A stretch of DNA of 53,908 nucleotides from contig JAFZQP010000001.1 in NCBI GenBank assembly GCA_017620345.1, positions 1 through 53,908 on the forward strand. Reading direction: 5' to 3'. Shown here piece by piece: positions 43,429 to 53,143 of this stretch. Under the pieces are notes generated by a model. The model was not told where the DNA came from and did no database searches. It saw only the letters and a program-made list of their open reading frames with translations. Each line of letters opens with the position of its first letter. Position 1 is the stretch's first letter. A program made the translations under genes and the position numbers. The stretch comes from Lachnospiraceae bacterium. Lineage in GTDB: Bacteria > Bacillota_A > Clostridia > Lachnospirales > Lachnospiraceae.

Positions 43429-44913
43429 ATGGGAAACACAAGGTCTAATGAGGAACGTATCAACCGGACGGCAATGATATTATTTACGATATTGACGTCG
43501 ATCATCAGTCTGGCTTACATTATCCAGCTTGTTAAGGGCGAAGCGGGAATGGGCAAGTTCCTGTCGGTCGAGATATTTGACCTGGTCCCAATGATAATAG
43601 GCTGGGTGATCTTCAAAATGGATCCCGAATCAACGGTCATCAGACACGTTATGGCGATCGGATACGGTCTTTTCTACCTGATAGTCTGCTTCATAACGAC
43701 TAACACGATCCTTGTGTTTGTATATGCGATACCTACGGTCATATTGTGCGCAATGTTCAACGACTTTAAGCTCTCCGTGACCTCGGGTATCGGCGTATCG
43801 GTCATAGCTACGATTCATGCAATAAGATATGCTTCCCTGCGGGAGTGGCAGGACGGCGCAATGGCTGATCTTGAGATAGAAGTGCTGATAATGATCATTG
43901 TTTCCATGTTTTCGATCGTTGTAAACAAAGTCATTACCGAGATAAACGCCGACAGGATGCAGGTCATAAATGATACCGGCGAAAAGAATGAACACATGCT
44001 GAACGAAGTCATGCAGGTTTCCGGTTCCCTTGTAAATGACGTTGACCAGGTTTCCGACAAGATCTCACAGCTTGTAACCTCAAGCGAAGAAACGCTCTCT
44101 TCCATGAAGGAAGTACAGTCCGGTACTACAGATACAGCCGAATCCGTGCAAAACCAGCTGATCAAGACCGAGGAGATCCAGACGCAGATCGAAAATGTTA
44201 CAAATGCAGCACGGGATATCGGCGCGAATACCTCGGATGCCGTAGAAGCGATCCGCGAAGGACGTGCCAATATAGCAAAACTCATCGAGCAGTCTAAGAT
44301 ATCGGAAAAAGCCGGTGACAGCGTTGTTGCTGAAGTTGAAGGGCTCAAAACATCCACGAAGCAGATGGAGACGATAGTATCTCTTATACAGACCGTTGCT
44401 TCACAGACCAGTCTTCTCGCACTCAACGCTTCGATCGAGGCCGCAAGAGCCGGCGATGCGGGACGCGGATTTGCTGTTGTTGCCACCGAGATCTCAAGCC
44501 TTGCAGGTCAGACTCAGGAGGCTACTGAAAACATCAACAAACTGATCTCCGGAATATCAGATGAGATAACCAAAGTTGTTGACGCCATCAATTCGCTTGT
44601 TGAGAGCAATCAGATACAAAATCAGTCAGCGACCGTAACATCCGATAGTTTTGACAGGATCGTTGACAGCACCGGAAAGATCAGCGACAACTCAAATGAG
44701 CTGACAAATATCGTCGAAAAACTGGCAAAAGCAAACAGCGAGATCGTAGACAGCATTCAGACGATATCGGCCATATCCGAAGAAGTATCTGCGCATTCTT
44801 CAATGACATGCCAGTCCACGGAGGCTAATCAGCTCATACTTGATGATGTCAGAAGTATCGTCGATGATATGAACAGTTCAGCTAACCGTCTTAAAGAGAT
44901 AAACGCTCATTAG
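43429..44913 (+). CDS. Methyl-accepting chemotaxis protein with polytopic membrane sensor
   Basis: 494 residues. The N-terminal 190 residues contain about five membrane helices with no extracellular Cache domain. The signalling domain has the tip motif [27 protein letters not shown] (about 325-345) and long flanking helices. The signal is probably sensed in or near the membrane. GGGAGG precedes the ATG. A CYTH gene follows after 4 bases. No sigma-D pattern like that of the other chemoreceptor is evident here. Confidence 0.92.
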   Translation: MGNTRSNEERINRTAMILFTILTSIISLAYIIQLVKGEAGMGKFLSVEIFDLVPMIIGWVIFKMDPESTVIRHVMAIGYGLFYLIVCFITTNTILVFVYAIPTVILCAMFNDFKLSVTSGIGVSVIATIHAIRYASLREWQDGAMADLEIEVLIMIIVSMFSIVVNKVITEINADRMQVINDTGEKNEHMLNEVMQVSGSLVNDVDQVSDKISQLVTSSEETLSSMKEVQSGTTDTAESVQNQLIKTEEIQTQIENVTNAARDIGANTSDAVEAIREGRANIAKLIEQSKISEKAGDSVVAEVEGLKTSTKQMETIVSLIQTVASQTSLLALNASIEAARAGDAGRGFAVVATEISSLAGQTQEATENINKLISGISDEITKVVDAINSLVESNQIQNQSATVTSDSFDRIVDSTGKISDNSNELTNIVEKLAKANSEIVDSIQTISAISEEVSAHSSMTCQSTEANQLILDDVRSIVDDMNSSANRLKEINAH

Positions 44914-44917
44914 TGCC

Positions 44918-45382
44918 ATGGGAATGGAGATAGAGAGAAAATTCACGGTCAAAAAGCTTCCCGCAGACCTTGACTCATATGAGTATCACGTTATCGAGCA
45001 GGCTTACCTCGTGACCGCACCTACGGTCCGGGTAAGGCGTGAAGATGACAGTTACTATATGACATATAAAAGCATCGGCAGCAGTGATACTTTGCTTGTC
45101 CACGAGGAGTACAATCTTCCGCTTACCCGGGAAGCATACGAAACCCTGGCGGGAAAATCAGACGGCAACGTGATACGCAAGAAACGTTACCTTATCCCCT
45201 GCGGGCAGCATACAATAGAGCTCGACATATTTGCCGAGCCCTTTGAATCTCTTATTGTTGCCGAAGTTGAATTTGAATCTGTGGAGGATGCAAACGCTTT
45301 TGTTCCTCCAAAGTGGTTTGATGAGGACGTCACGGACAGGAAGGAATATCGAAACTCATACCTGTCCCGTGTAAAAATCTAG
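44918..45382 (+). CDS. CYTH domain protein
   Basis: 154 residues. The MEIERKF opening is the E-x-E-x-K signature of the CYTH superfamily (triphosphatase or class IV adenylyl cyclase-like tunnel enzymes), and conserved charged residues recur at VRVRRED, YYMTYKS, KKRYLIP, ELDIF and VEFES. Short CYTH proteins of this type usually hydrolyse inorganic triphosphate. ATG at 44918 or 44924 could be the start; both lack a clear Shine-Dalgarno, so it may depend on coupling to the chemoreceptor gene that ends 4 bases before. It converges with argC. Confidence 0.88.
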   Translation: MGMEIERKFTVKKLPADLDSYEYHVIEQAYLVTAPTVRVRREDDSYYMTYKSIGSSDTLLVHEEYNLPLTREAYETLAGKSDGNVIRKKRYLIPCGQHTIELDIFAEPFESLIVAEVEFESVEDANAFVPPKWFDEDVTDRKEYRNSYLSRVKI

Positions 45383-45390
45383 AAATCTGC

Positions 45391-46341
45391 TTATACTACC
45401 AGCCCGGTGGTCGGATCTATCCCCATGGATATGTTCAGGCACTCCACGGCCGCTCCGCTGGCACCCTTACCGAGATTATCAAACATCGCCGAGACTATTA
45501 TCCTGTCTTCATTACCCGTTACGATGATATTTGCGTAATCAACACCTGCCATTGCATTCGCCGCAAGGAATCCGTTCGTCTCACTCTCACATCCGAACTC
45601 GCAGACACGTATGAAAGCCTGTCCTTTGTAATGATCGGCAAGAACGTCCCGAAGTTCTGCAGGACCCATCTTTTTTTTCATAAGCCTTGTATGGATCGGA
45701 AGATTGACTATCATTCCGCAGTAATAATCATCCACAACAGGCTCAAATATCGGCTCATGATCGAGCCCTGTTATCTTCTTCATTTCCGGCAGGTGCTTAT
45801 GCATCTGGGAAAGTGCGTACTCGCGGGGCGCAAAAAGATCTTCGGCCTTATCACCTGCCTCATATGCGGCTATTGCCTTCTTACCGGCCCCTGAATATCC
45901 CGAAAGAGCCGGCACGATAAACGGATAGTCCGTCCCAAGTATTCCTTTTGAAACAAGCGGATAAGCCATCATTATAAAGCCGGAGGCGTAGCATCCCGGA
46001 ACCGCGATCCGCTTTGATGTTCGGATCTTCTCAAAAAAATCCGGTGACAGTTCCGGAAGCCCGTAAGCCCATCCCGGATCCGTCCTGTGAGCCGTCGATG
46101 CATCTATTATCACGGTATCGGGATTTCCCGCGAGACTGCAGGCCTCGATCGCCGCAGCATCCGGGAGGCACAGAAAGGTATAATCCGATGAATCGATGAG
46201 TTTCTTTCGCTCATCCGGGTCCTTTCTGAGTTCCGGATCGATCGTAAGGATCTCAATATCCTCTCTTCCGGCAAACCGCTCATTTATACGCAGTCCCGTA
46301 GTTCCTTCACTTCCGTCAATGAAAATCTTTTTCTTTCCCAT
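45391..46341 (-). CDS. argC: N-acetyl-gamma-glutamyl-phosphate reductase, short type
   Basis: 316 residues, the shorter ArgC type. It reduces N-acetylglutamyl phosphate with NADPH, the step between ArgB and ArgD. IDGSEGTTGLRI is the nucleotide-binding start, and the active-site Cys is in AVPGCYASGF (about residue 117). Unlike the other arg genes it is 20 kb away, behind malQ by 28 bases, and no ArgR-like box is visible near it. It ends 8 bases from the convergent CYTH gene. Confidence 0.95.
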   Translation of the reverse strand: MGKKKIFIDGSEGTTGLRINERFAGREDIEILTIDPELRKDPDERKKLIDSSDYTFLCLPDAAAIEACSLAGNPDTVIIDASTAHRTDPGWAYGLPELSPDFFEKIRTSKRIAVPGCYASGFIMMAYPLVSKGILGTDYPFIVPALSGYSGAGKKAIAAYEAGDKAEDLFAPREYALSQMHKHLPEMKKITGLDHEPIFEPVVDDYYCGMIVNLPIHTRLMKKKMGPAELRDVLADHYKGQAFIRVCEFGCESETNGFLAANAMAGVDYANIIVTGNEDRIIVSAMFDNLGKGASGAAVECLNISMGIDPTTGLVV

Positions 46342-46369
46342 ACATACATTCCTTTTACATTGAGCCGGG

Positions 46370-47863
46370 TCACATTCTGGCGTACAGTTTTGTTATCTTA
46401 CGCATCTGTGCCGCAAGGCTCTTACTGAAGGCTCCTTTTTTCATGCGCCATACCCAGTTACCGCCAAGTGTTGACGGTGTATTGATCCTTGCACGCCCGT
46501 CAAGTCCCAGCCAGTCCTGCATAGGTATGATACATGTTTTTGAGACCGAACTCATCGCAAGCTTTACAAACGCCCATGCTATATCCCTGTTCGTCTTCAG
46601 ATCATAGTTATTGATATAATCCATGGCCATCCGGCGATCCTTGGCTTTTAAACCTTTATACCACCCTACAGTCGTATCATTATCGTGTGTTCCCGTATAG
46701 CATACCGTATTGGGATCGTAATTATGCGGCAGATAATCCGAATCCTCTCTCGGATCAAAAGCGAACTGAAGCACTTTCATTCCCGGATACCCGGTCCTCT
46801 TTACAAGCTTCATGACTGAATCCGTCAGAAATCCGAGGTCCTCGGCTATGATATCTGCCTCTCCGATCTTTGATCTTATTTCCCTGAAAAGATCGAACCC
46901 GGGACCTTTCTCCCACTTTCCGAACTGTGCTGTCTTATCTCCGTACGGAATGGCATAATATGCATCAAATGCCCTGAAATGATCGACTCTGACGACGTCA
47001 TACAGTTCAAAGCAGTGACTGATCCTTGATAACCACCATTTGTAGCCCGTTTTCTTATGATATTCCCAGTCATACAAAGGATTCCCCCACAACTGTCCCG
47101 TTGCCGAGAAACCGTCGGGCGGGCAACCCGCAACAGCTGTCGGGTATCCGTTCTCATCAAACTTGAACAGTTTCGGGTCGGCCCATGTATCGGCGCTGTC
47201 AAAGGCAACATAGATTGGGATATCACCTATTATTTTAATCCCTTTTTTGTTTGCATACTTCTTGAGCGCTTTCCACTGTTCCATGAATTTGTACTGCAGG
47301 AACCTGTAGAATTCGATCTCCCGGGCATATTTCTTCTTATAGGTATCAAGTGTTTTTTTATCACGTTTTCTTATCTTCTCATCCCATTCGATGAAGCTCA
47401 CCCCGCCAAAGGCGTTCTTGACCGCCATATACAGTGCATAATCATCGAGCCAGAATGAATTCTGTCTGCAAAACCTTGCATATGCTTTGTCAGACGACAG
47501 ATCACAGCGTGAATACGCTTTTTTCAGCATTTTGAAACGGCTGTTATATATCTTGCCGTAATCTATCGTATCGGCTTTTTTGCCAAAATCATACGCGTCC
47601 GCTTCGCTCTTCTTAAGAAGGCCTTCCTCTATCAGCAGTTCCGGATCGATAAAATAGGGATTCCCCGCGAAAGTGGAGAACGACTGATAAGGGCTGTCAC
47701 CGTAACTTGTAGGCCCGAGCGGCAGTATCTGCCAGTAACTTTGTCCCGCAGCCGCAAGCATATCGACAAACTCATAGCTCTCCTTTCCGAATGTCCCTAT
47801 TCCGTATTTTCCCGGAAGAGATGCCACCGGCATCAGTATCCCGCTTTTTCTCTCTTTACTCAC
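46370..47863 (-). CDS. malQ: 4-alpha-glucanotransferase
   Basis: 497 residues from the GTG at 47863, 9 bases after AGGAG; the frame is open to 47950, inside the metal-transporter gene. It is a GH77 amylomaltase that moves maltodextrin segments between glucans. Family marks: MPVASLPGKYGIGTFG, the catalytic segment VVRVDHFRAFDAYYAIPYG (Asp nucleophile), IIAEDLGFLT (acid/base Glu) and YTGTHDNDTT. It is linked to no other maltose genes here and is read from the lon-ysxC-side transcript. Confidence 0.95.
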   Translation of the reverse strand: MSKERKSGILMPVASLPGKYGIGTFGKESYEFVDMLAAAGQSYWQILPLGPTSYGDSPYQSFSTFAGNPYFIDPELLIEEGLLKKSEADAYDFGKKADTIDYGKIYNSRFKMLKKAYSRCDLSSDKAYARFCRQNSFWLDDYALYMAVKNAFGGVSFIEWDEKIRKRDKKTLDTYKKKYAREIEFYRFLQYKFMEQWKALKKYANKKGIKIIGDIPIYVAFDSADTWADPKLFKFDENGYPTAVAGCPPDGFSATGQLWGNPLYDWEYHKKTGYKWWLSRISHCFELYDVVRVDHFRAFDAYYAIPYGDKTAQFGKWEKGPGFDLFREIRSKIGEADIIAEDLGFLTDSVMKLVKRTGYPGMKVLQFAFDPREDSDYLPHNYDPNTVCYTGTHDNDTTVGWYKGLKAKDRRMAMDYINNYDLKTNRDIAWAFVKLAMSSVSKTCIIPMQDWLGLDGRARINTPSTLGGNWVWRMKKGAFSKSLAAQMRKITKLYARM

Positions 47864-47880
47864 GATCGTTATCTCCTGGT

Positions 47881-49047
47881 CTAAACATATGGTCTGTCTA
47901 CTTCTATCACGGCAAAGTGGTTGCCCGGAAGACTCTCCACTTTGGCACATATCGTGTTCCTTATCTCACTTTCCGTAAGTTTACAGTCAAAGGGCGCAAC
48001 CACATCAAATATCAGATTGGTATGAGAAGGTCCTTTGACCATGCGAAAATCATGGATCGTGAACTTCTCATCAACGCTCTTGGCTATGAGCATGCAAAGG
48101 CGCTTCATTCTGTCCGTTGCCGCGTCATTGACAACAACGGGGTCCATGTGGATGACACACTGGCACCCGAGTGTCTGATTGATACGGCGCTCGATATTGT
48201 CGATGGTATCATGAACATCCATTATGTTCCGGTCGGCGCTGACCTCCGCATGGAGCGATATCATTATACGCCCCGGGCCGTAATCATGTATCACAAGGTC
48301 ATGTATGCCAATAACGTCATCATACGACGTAACAAACTTTTCGATAGCCTTCACATAGTCCTCGGAAGGCTTGCTCCCGAGAAGAGGATCCATAGTATCC
48401 TTAGCTGACGATATGCCCGCATAAAGGACAAAAAGCGATACGGCAAGTCCGCACCATCCGTCTATGTACCAGCCCGTATAATACCCTACGAGCGAACTGG
48501 CAAGTACCACAAGTGTTGCCACTGAATCAGTGAATGAATCAAGCGCAGTCGCGTTCATTGCGGAAGAATTGATCTTTTCCGCTATCCTTGTATTGTAACT
48601 GTACATATAAAGCTTGATAAGGATTGAAAATACAAGGATCGCTGCCACTATCGGGGTCAGTGTGGGAGCCAAAGGATGAATGATCTTATCAACGGATGAC
48701 TTGAGCAGTTCAAAGCCCATAACAACTATGAGCATCGACACTATAAGGCCGGTGACATACTCTATCCTGCCATGGCCGAACGGATGCTCGGGATCGGGCT
48801 TCTGGCCCGCCATCCTGAACCCTACCATGGTCACGACACTCGAACCCGCATCGCCAAGGTTGTTAAATGCATCGGCGGTTATCGCAACGGATCCCGATAT
48901 TATACCTGCCGTAAGCTTCGCTACAAACAATACTATGTTCAGGAAAACGCCAAATGCGCCGCAGACTACGCCATATGCGTGACGCACCCGCGTATCTCCG
49001 GTATTCGCATGATCCTTTATAAAAATCCTGGCAAGTAAACTGATCAT
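47881..49047 (-). CDS. Cation diffusion facilitator family metal transporter
   Basis: 388 residues: six membrane helices (about 25-215) with HPFGHGRIEYV and metal-site Asp/His pairs in ITADAFNNLGDA and NATALDSFTDS, then a cytoplasmic CDF C-terminal domain, followed by a further region (about 300-388). It exports divalent metal ions such as Zn, Mn or Fe against protons. The ATG overlaps the stop of the AI-2E family permease gene by 4 bases. The metal is not certain. Confidence 0.93.
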   Translation of the reverse strand: MISLLARIFIKDHANTGDTRVRHAYGVVCGAFGVFLNIVLFVAKLTAGIISGSVAITADAFNNLGDAGSSVVTMVGFRMAGQKPDPEHPFGHGRIEYVTGLIVSMLIVVMGFELLKSSVDKIIHPLAPTLTPIVAAILVFSILIKLYMYSYNTRIAEKINSSAMNATALDSFTDSVATLVVLASSLVGYYTGWYIDGWCGLAVSLFVLYAGISSAKDTMDPLLGSKPSEDYVKAIEKFVTSYDDVIGIHDLVIHDYGPGRIMISLHAEVSADRNIMDVHDTIDNIERRINQTLGCQCVIHMDPVVVNDAATDRMKRLCMLIAKSVDEKFTIHDFRMVKGPSHTNLIFDVVAPFDCKLTESEIRNTICAKVESLPGNHFAVIEVDRPYV

Positions 49048-50213
49048 TTGTTCTTATCCTCATGGATCCCTTCGGATTCAAGTTCCTCCGGTGTAAATAT
49101 CCTCATCCTGCGGAAATCCGCCAGGAGCATCTGTGTACTGTATATAAAGTTCGAGAACAGTCCCGCTCTGTATAAATTGTAAATGATCATGCCTATGGGA
49201 ACGGCAAGTATCAGTCCCAGAGCACTTCCTACACGGAATCCCACATAAAGCAGGATCAGCGTAGGGATGGCCGGCATCCCGATCGTATCACCGACGAGTT
49301 TGGGCTGTATGAGCTGCCTTACAAGCTGGGACAGGCCCCAGACTACCATCATTCCTATGGCGAACTTATAGTCCTTCTGTATCACCAGATACAGTGCCCA
49401 CGGCCACATGACGGCTCCTGTACCGAAGAACGGCAGAAAATCAAGGAATGCGATCAGCAGCGCTATGATAAAGGCATACTTGATCCGAAGTACAAGGAAG
49501 CCGATAAAGATCACAATGTACACAAAGACCATTATCTTGAGCTGCGCCTTGAAATATCCTCCGACAGCCGACTTTAAGGTCTTTACCACTATATAGTATC
49601 TTTCCTTCATGTGTTCGGGAATTACCGCAAAGATGAATTTTGCGATCTTTTCGCGTTCCGCGACAAAAAGATAACTTGCAAGGATGCACATTATGATCCC
49701 GATAAGGACGAGCGGTGCATTCTTAACCCCGTTTCCGGCAGCCTCCGCAGCACTTTCTCCTATTGAACTTCCAAGACTCGAGAGAGATTCATATATGCTC
49801 TCTCCGAGTTTCTCGAAAACATCCTTTGATCCCTTCGGAAGCAATGCAAATCTGTTTCCGAGATCGAGCGATATGTTTTTTATCGAACTGTTGACCTTTG
49901 CCCACATATCTGGTGCGCTCGTAAGGAATCCTACTATCTCGGATACGAGAAGGTATAATATTCCGTAACATGCGGCGGCAACTGCCGCTATTGTAAGGAC
50001 TATAACGAATACCGTCCCTGCCTTACGCCTTATCTTCATCTTCTTCTCGAGGAACCGAACGAGCGGATTCGCGATAGCTGCGATAATGGCAGCCACAACA
50101 AACGGCCACAGAAATCCAAGCAGCCACGGCAGTACTATCACGAACAGTACCACCATTAAGACGGCAAACAGGTAATTAAACAGTATCTTCAAGTATTTTG
50201 TCGATGATTTCAT
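49044..50213 (-). CDS. AI-2E/TqsA-PerM family permease
   Basis: 389 residues with about eight membrane helices in the AI-2E family arrangement: paired N-terminal helices, a long extracytoplasmic helical segment (about 85-150) and a C-terminal helix bundle with LIQPKLVGDTIGMP and GLILAVPIG. Family members export small molecules or ions; the autoinducer-2 name is historical and should not be taken as proof. The start overlaps the end of the ysxC gene by 38 bases. Confidence 0.9.
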   Translation of the reverse strand: MKSSTKYLKILFNYLFAVLMVVLFVIVLPWLLGFLWPFVVAAIIAAIANPLVRFLEKKMKIRRKAGTVFVIVLTIAAVAAACYGILYLLVSEIVGFLTSAPDMWAKVNSSIKNISLDLGNRFALLPKGSKDVFEKLGESIYESLSSLGSSIGESAAEAAGNGVKNAPLVLIGIIMCILASYLFVAEREKIAKFIFAVIPEHMKERYYIVVKTLKSAVGGYFKAQLKIMVFVYIVIFIGFLVLRIKYAFIIALLIAFLDFLPFFGTGAVMWPWALYLVIQKDYKFAIGMMVVWGLSQLVRQLIQPKLVGDTIGMPAIPTLILLYVGFRVGSALGLILAVPIGMIIYNLYRAGLFSNFIYSTQMLLADFRRMRIFTPEELESEGIHEDKNK

Positions 50214-50766
50214 ATATCTCCTCCCTTCCCTGCTTACTTTCAGCAGAAAAAGGTATTATGACCGCATCCTTTGCTCCAAGTGCAGTCCTTACGGTTCTGA
50301 TCTGCTTATCGATCCGGCTTCTTTTTATCTTGTCAAGCTTGGTGGCAATGACGACCGGCTCATATCCCGATGAAACGATCCAGTCATACATCATCTTATC
50401 ATTATTTCCGGGCTCATGACGGATATCTATGAGCAGAAATATGCATTTGAGCTGTTTTGAAGTGCGAAGGTATCTTTCGATCATCTTTCCCCACTTTTCA
50501 ACTTCAGTCTTAGAAGCCTTGGCATACCCGTACCCCGGCAGATCAACAAAATATATCTCTTCATTAATGTTATAGAAATTAATCGTCTGTGTCTTTCCGG
50601 GCTGTGAACTCGTCCTGGCATAACTCTTACGGTTCATAAGAGCATTGATCAGCGATGATTTTCCGACATTTGATTTTCCCGCAAACGCTACCTCGGGAAG
50701 CTTGTTTTCCGGAAGCTTACTCGTGACGCCGCACACAGTCTCCAGATTTATATTCCTGATTATCAT
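50176..50766 (-). CDS. ysxC: Ribosome biogenesis GTPase YsxC/EngB
   Basis: 196 residues, a TRAFAC GTPase needed for late assembly of the large ribosomal subunit. G1 is GKSNVGKSS, G2 includes the T in SQPGKTQTIN, G3 is DLPGYG, G4 is TKLDK, G5 is FSAES. The start ATG overlaps the lon stop as TAATG. The order lon-ysxC (with clpX upstream) is the common Firmicute arrangement. Confidence 0.96.
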   Translation of the reverse strand: MIIRNINLETVCGVTSKLPENKLPEVAFAGKSNVGKSSLINALMNRKSYARTSSQPGKTQTINFYNINEEIYFVDLPGYGYAKASKTEVEKWGKMIERYLRTSKQLKCIFLLIDIRHEPGNNDKMMYDWIVSSGYEPVVIATKLDKIKRSRIDKQIRTVRTALGAKDAVIIPFSAESKQGREEIYEIIDKILEDTV

Positions 50767-53141
50767 TATCTTACTCTCTGTACGATCGCTTCACGCAGCA
50801 CTTCATCCATGTGCGAAACATACACGATCCGGAGGCCTTTCGTGATCTCCTCATCCAGTTCTTCTATATCTTTCGTATTCATTGAAGGAACAAGAACCTT
50901 TTTTATCCCCGCATTCTTTGCAGCCAGCACTTTCTCTTTAAGCCCTCCGATCGGAAGTACCCTTCCTCTGAGCGTGATCTCCCCGGTCATGGCCACATCC
51001 GAGCGAACCTTCCTGCCTGTTATTGCCGAATACAACGCCGTTGCCATCGTTATCCCGGCTGAAGGACCGTCCTTCGGAACAATTCCCTCCGGAATATGCA
51101 GGTGAAAATCATGTTTCCTGAAATAGTCCGGTGATATCTTATGCTTGGATGCGATCGAACGTATATAACTCATACCCGCCTGGGCGGATTCCTTCATGAC
51201 GTCCCCAAGCTGGCCGGTCAGCAGTATCTCACCCTTGCCCGGCATGACATTTACTTCTATCGATAGAGTATCGCCGCCTACGCTTGTCCATGCAAGTCCG
51301 CGAACGATACCGACTTCATCTTTCTCATTCTTTTTATCCTGTTCGTACCTTCGTACTCCCAGAAAATCATACAGATTCCCTCTGTTTACCCTGACCGTCT
51401 TCTTTCCGTCCTGATAGATCATCCTGGCCGCTCTTCGGCATATGGCCCCGATCTTACGCTCAAGCGATCTGACTCCGGCTTCTTTTGTATATCCGCTCAC
51501 GATATCCTGCCAGACGGTATCCGCTATCACCAGCTGATCCTTCTTCAGTCCGTTCTTCTTCATCTGTTTGGAAAGCAGATGTTCCTTGGCGATGTGGATC
51601 TTCTCATTTTCCGTGTAACTGCTTACCTCGATCACTTCCATCCTGTCAAGAAGAGGTCGCGGAATATCGGAAAGGCTGTTTGCCGTTGCTATGAAAAGCA
51701 CTTCGCTTAGATCTATCGGGATCTCTATATAGTGGTCGGAGAATCTGGAATTCTGCTCACTGTCAAGCACCTCGAGCAATGCCGAAGAAGGATCTCCCTT
51801 GTAGTCATTGCTCATCTTGTCTATCTCATCGAGAAGCATCAACGGATTCCTGACGCCGGCATTCTTCAGTCCGACAGCTATCCTTCCGGGCATGGCCCCG
51901 ACATATGTCCTTCGATGTCCTCTTATCTCTGCCTCATCCCTGACACCCCCAAGGCTTATACGTATATATTCTTTATCAAGTGCAGTTGCAACGGATCTTG
52001 CTATACTTGTCTTACCGGTACCGGGAGGGCCTACAAGGCAGATTATCGGCGACTGCCCCTTTTTTGTAAGATTACGGACCGCCAGGAACTCAAGCATACG
52101 TTCCTTGACCTTATCAAGCCCGTAGTGGTCCCTGTTAAGGATCTTCTCGGCACGGTTTATATCCCTGTTGTCCTTCGAAGCACGGTCCCACGGCATGGCC
52201 AGGAGCGTCTCGATATAACCGCGCGATACTTCCGCTTCCGAAGATCCGTCATGAAGATGACTGAACCGGTCGATCTCCTTCAGTATCTTCTCCTTAACAT
52301 CTGCCTTTGCCTTAAGCTGTGATACCTTTTCCCTGTATTTTTCCTCTTCGGTCGCAGTACTTCCTTCACCGAGTTCTTCCTTTATGACACGGAGCTGTTC
52401 CCGAAGAACGTATTCCTTTTGATTTTTATCTACACGTTCTTTTATCTGTCTGGCAATGTTCGTCTTGATGTTCAGCACGTCAACCTCGCGCTGCATCACG
52501 GTCATAAGCGACATAAATCGCTCCTCGACCGTCTCGCATGACAGAAGATACTGTCTGTCCGCAAAATGCATCGGAACATTCATCGCTACATAATCAAGAA
52601 GCTCCGACAGAGTCTCCGAATCGTCAAACTGGCGCGTTAGCGTCTTTCCGATATTGGGATTGAACGTAAGGAGCGATGAGAGCAGCTCCTTTAATACATT
52701 CATCCTGGCTCTGATCTGGTGTCTTGCTTCCTCGCTGTCCGGGCAAAGTTCCGGATATACAGGGCACACATTTTTGTCTATATACCAGTCATCGGGAGCC
52801 ACTATCTCTTTTACGACAGCCACAAGATGATCATCGTTTATAAGCTCTATGAGTCTGGCGCGAAAATCACCCTCAACGAGAACACGTATCACATTGTCCG
52901 GAAGTTTGACAACCTGCTTTATCGAGCATACGCAGCCAAACGAATATACATCGACCTTGTCCGCTTCCGGCTCTTTATCACTCTCTGATACAACAAAAAG
53001 CCTCCGGTCCTTGATCATAGCCTTTTCCACAGCTTTGACTCCGAGCGGGGACTTTATATCAAAATGAATGACCATGCCCGGAAGCACCGCCATTCTGTTT
53101 ACAATAACACAAGCGAATTTCTTTTTTGTTATCCTTCGCAA
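50766..53141 (-). CDS. lon: ATP-dependent protease Lon
   Basis: 791 residues: N-terminal substrate-binding domain (about 8-205), AAA+ domain with Walker A GPPGTGKTS and Walker B LMLLDEIDKM, and a C-terminal protease domain with the Ser-Lys dyad (KDGPSAGI, and the later Lys in LKEKVLAAKNAG). It degrades misfolded and regulatory proteins in the cytoplasm. It begins 2 bases after clpX and overlaps ysxC, so clpX, lon and ysxC form one operon. Confidence 0.97.
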   Translation of the reverse strand: MRRITKKKFACVIVNRMAVLPGMVIHFDIKSPLGVKAVEKAMIKDRRLFVVSESDKEPEADKVDVYSFGCVCSIKQVVKLPDNVIRVLVEGDFRARLIELINDDHLVAVVKEIVAPDDWYIDKNVCPVYPELCPDSEEARHQIRARMNVLKELLSSLLTFNPNIGKTLTRQFDDSETLSELLDYVAMNVPMHFADRQYLLSCETVEERFMSLMTVMQREVDVLNIKTNIARQIKERVDKNQKEYVLREQLRVIKEELGEGSTATEEEKYREKVSQLKAKADVKEKILKEIDRFSHLHDGSSEAEVSRGYIETLLAMPWDRASKDNRDINRAEKILNRDHYGLDKVKERMLEFLAVRNLTKKGQSPIICLVGPPGTGKTSIARSVATALDKEYIRISLGGVRDEAEIRGHRRTYVGAMPGRIAVGLKNAGVRNPLMLLDEIDKMSNDYKGDPSSALLEVLDSEQNSRFSDHYIEIPIDLSEVLFIATANSLSDIPRPLLDRMEVIEVSSYTENEKIHIAKEHLLSKQMKKNGLKKDQLVIADTVWQDIVSGYTKEAGVRSLERKIGAICRRAARMIYQDGKKTVRVNRGNLYDFLGVRRYEQDKKNEKDEVGIVRGLAWTSVGGDTLSIEVNVMPGKGEILLTGQLGDVMKESAQAGMSYIRSIASKHKISPDYFRKHDFHLHIPEGIVPKDGPSAGITMATALYSAITGRKVRSDVAMTGEITLRGRVLPIGGLKEKVLAAKNAGIKKVLVPSMNTKDIEELDEEITKGLRIVYVSHMDEVLREAIVQRVR

Positions 53142-53143
53142 AA

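Noticed and set aside
49044..50213. Autoinducer-2 exporter as evidence of quorum sensing
   Set aside because: The family name is broad; no luxS or lsr genes are present and the context is housekeeping.
51732..52322. Antisense reading frame of about 196 codons inside lon
   Set aside because: It is complementary to the conserved AAA+ region of lon, with no start signal or recognisable domain.
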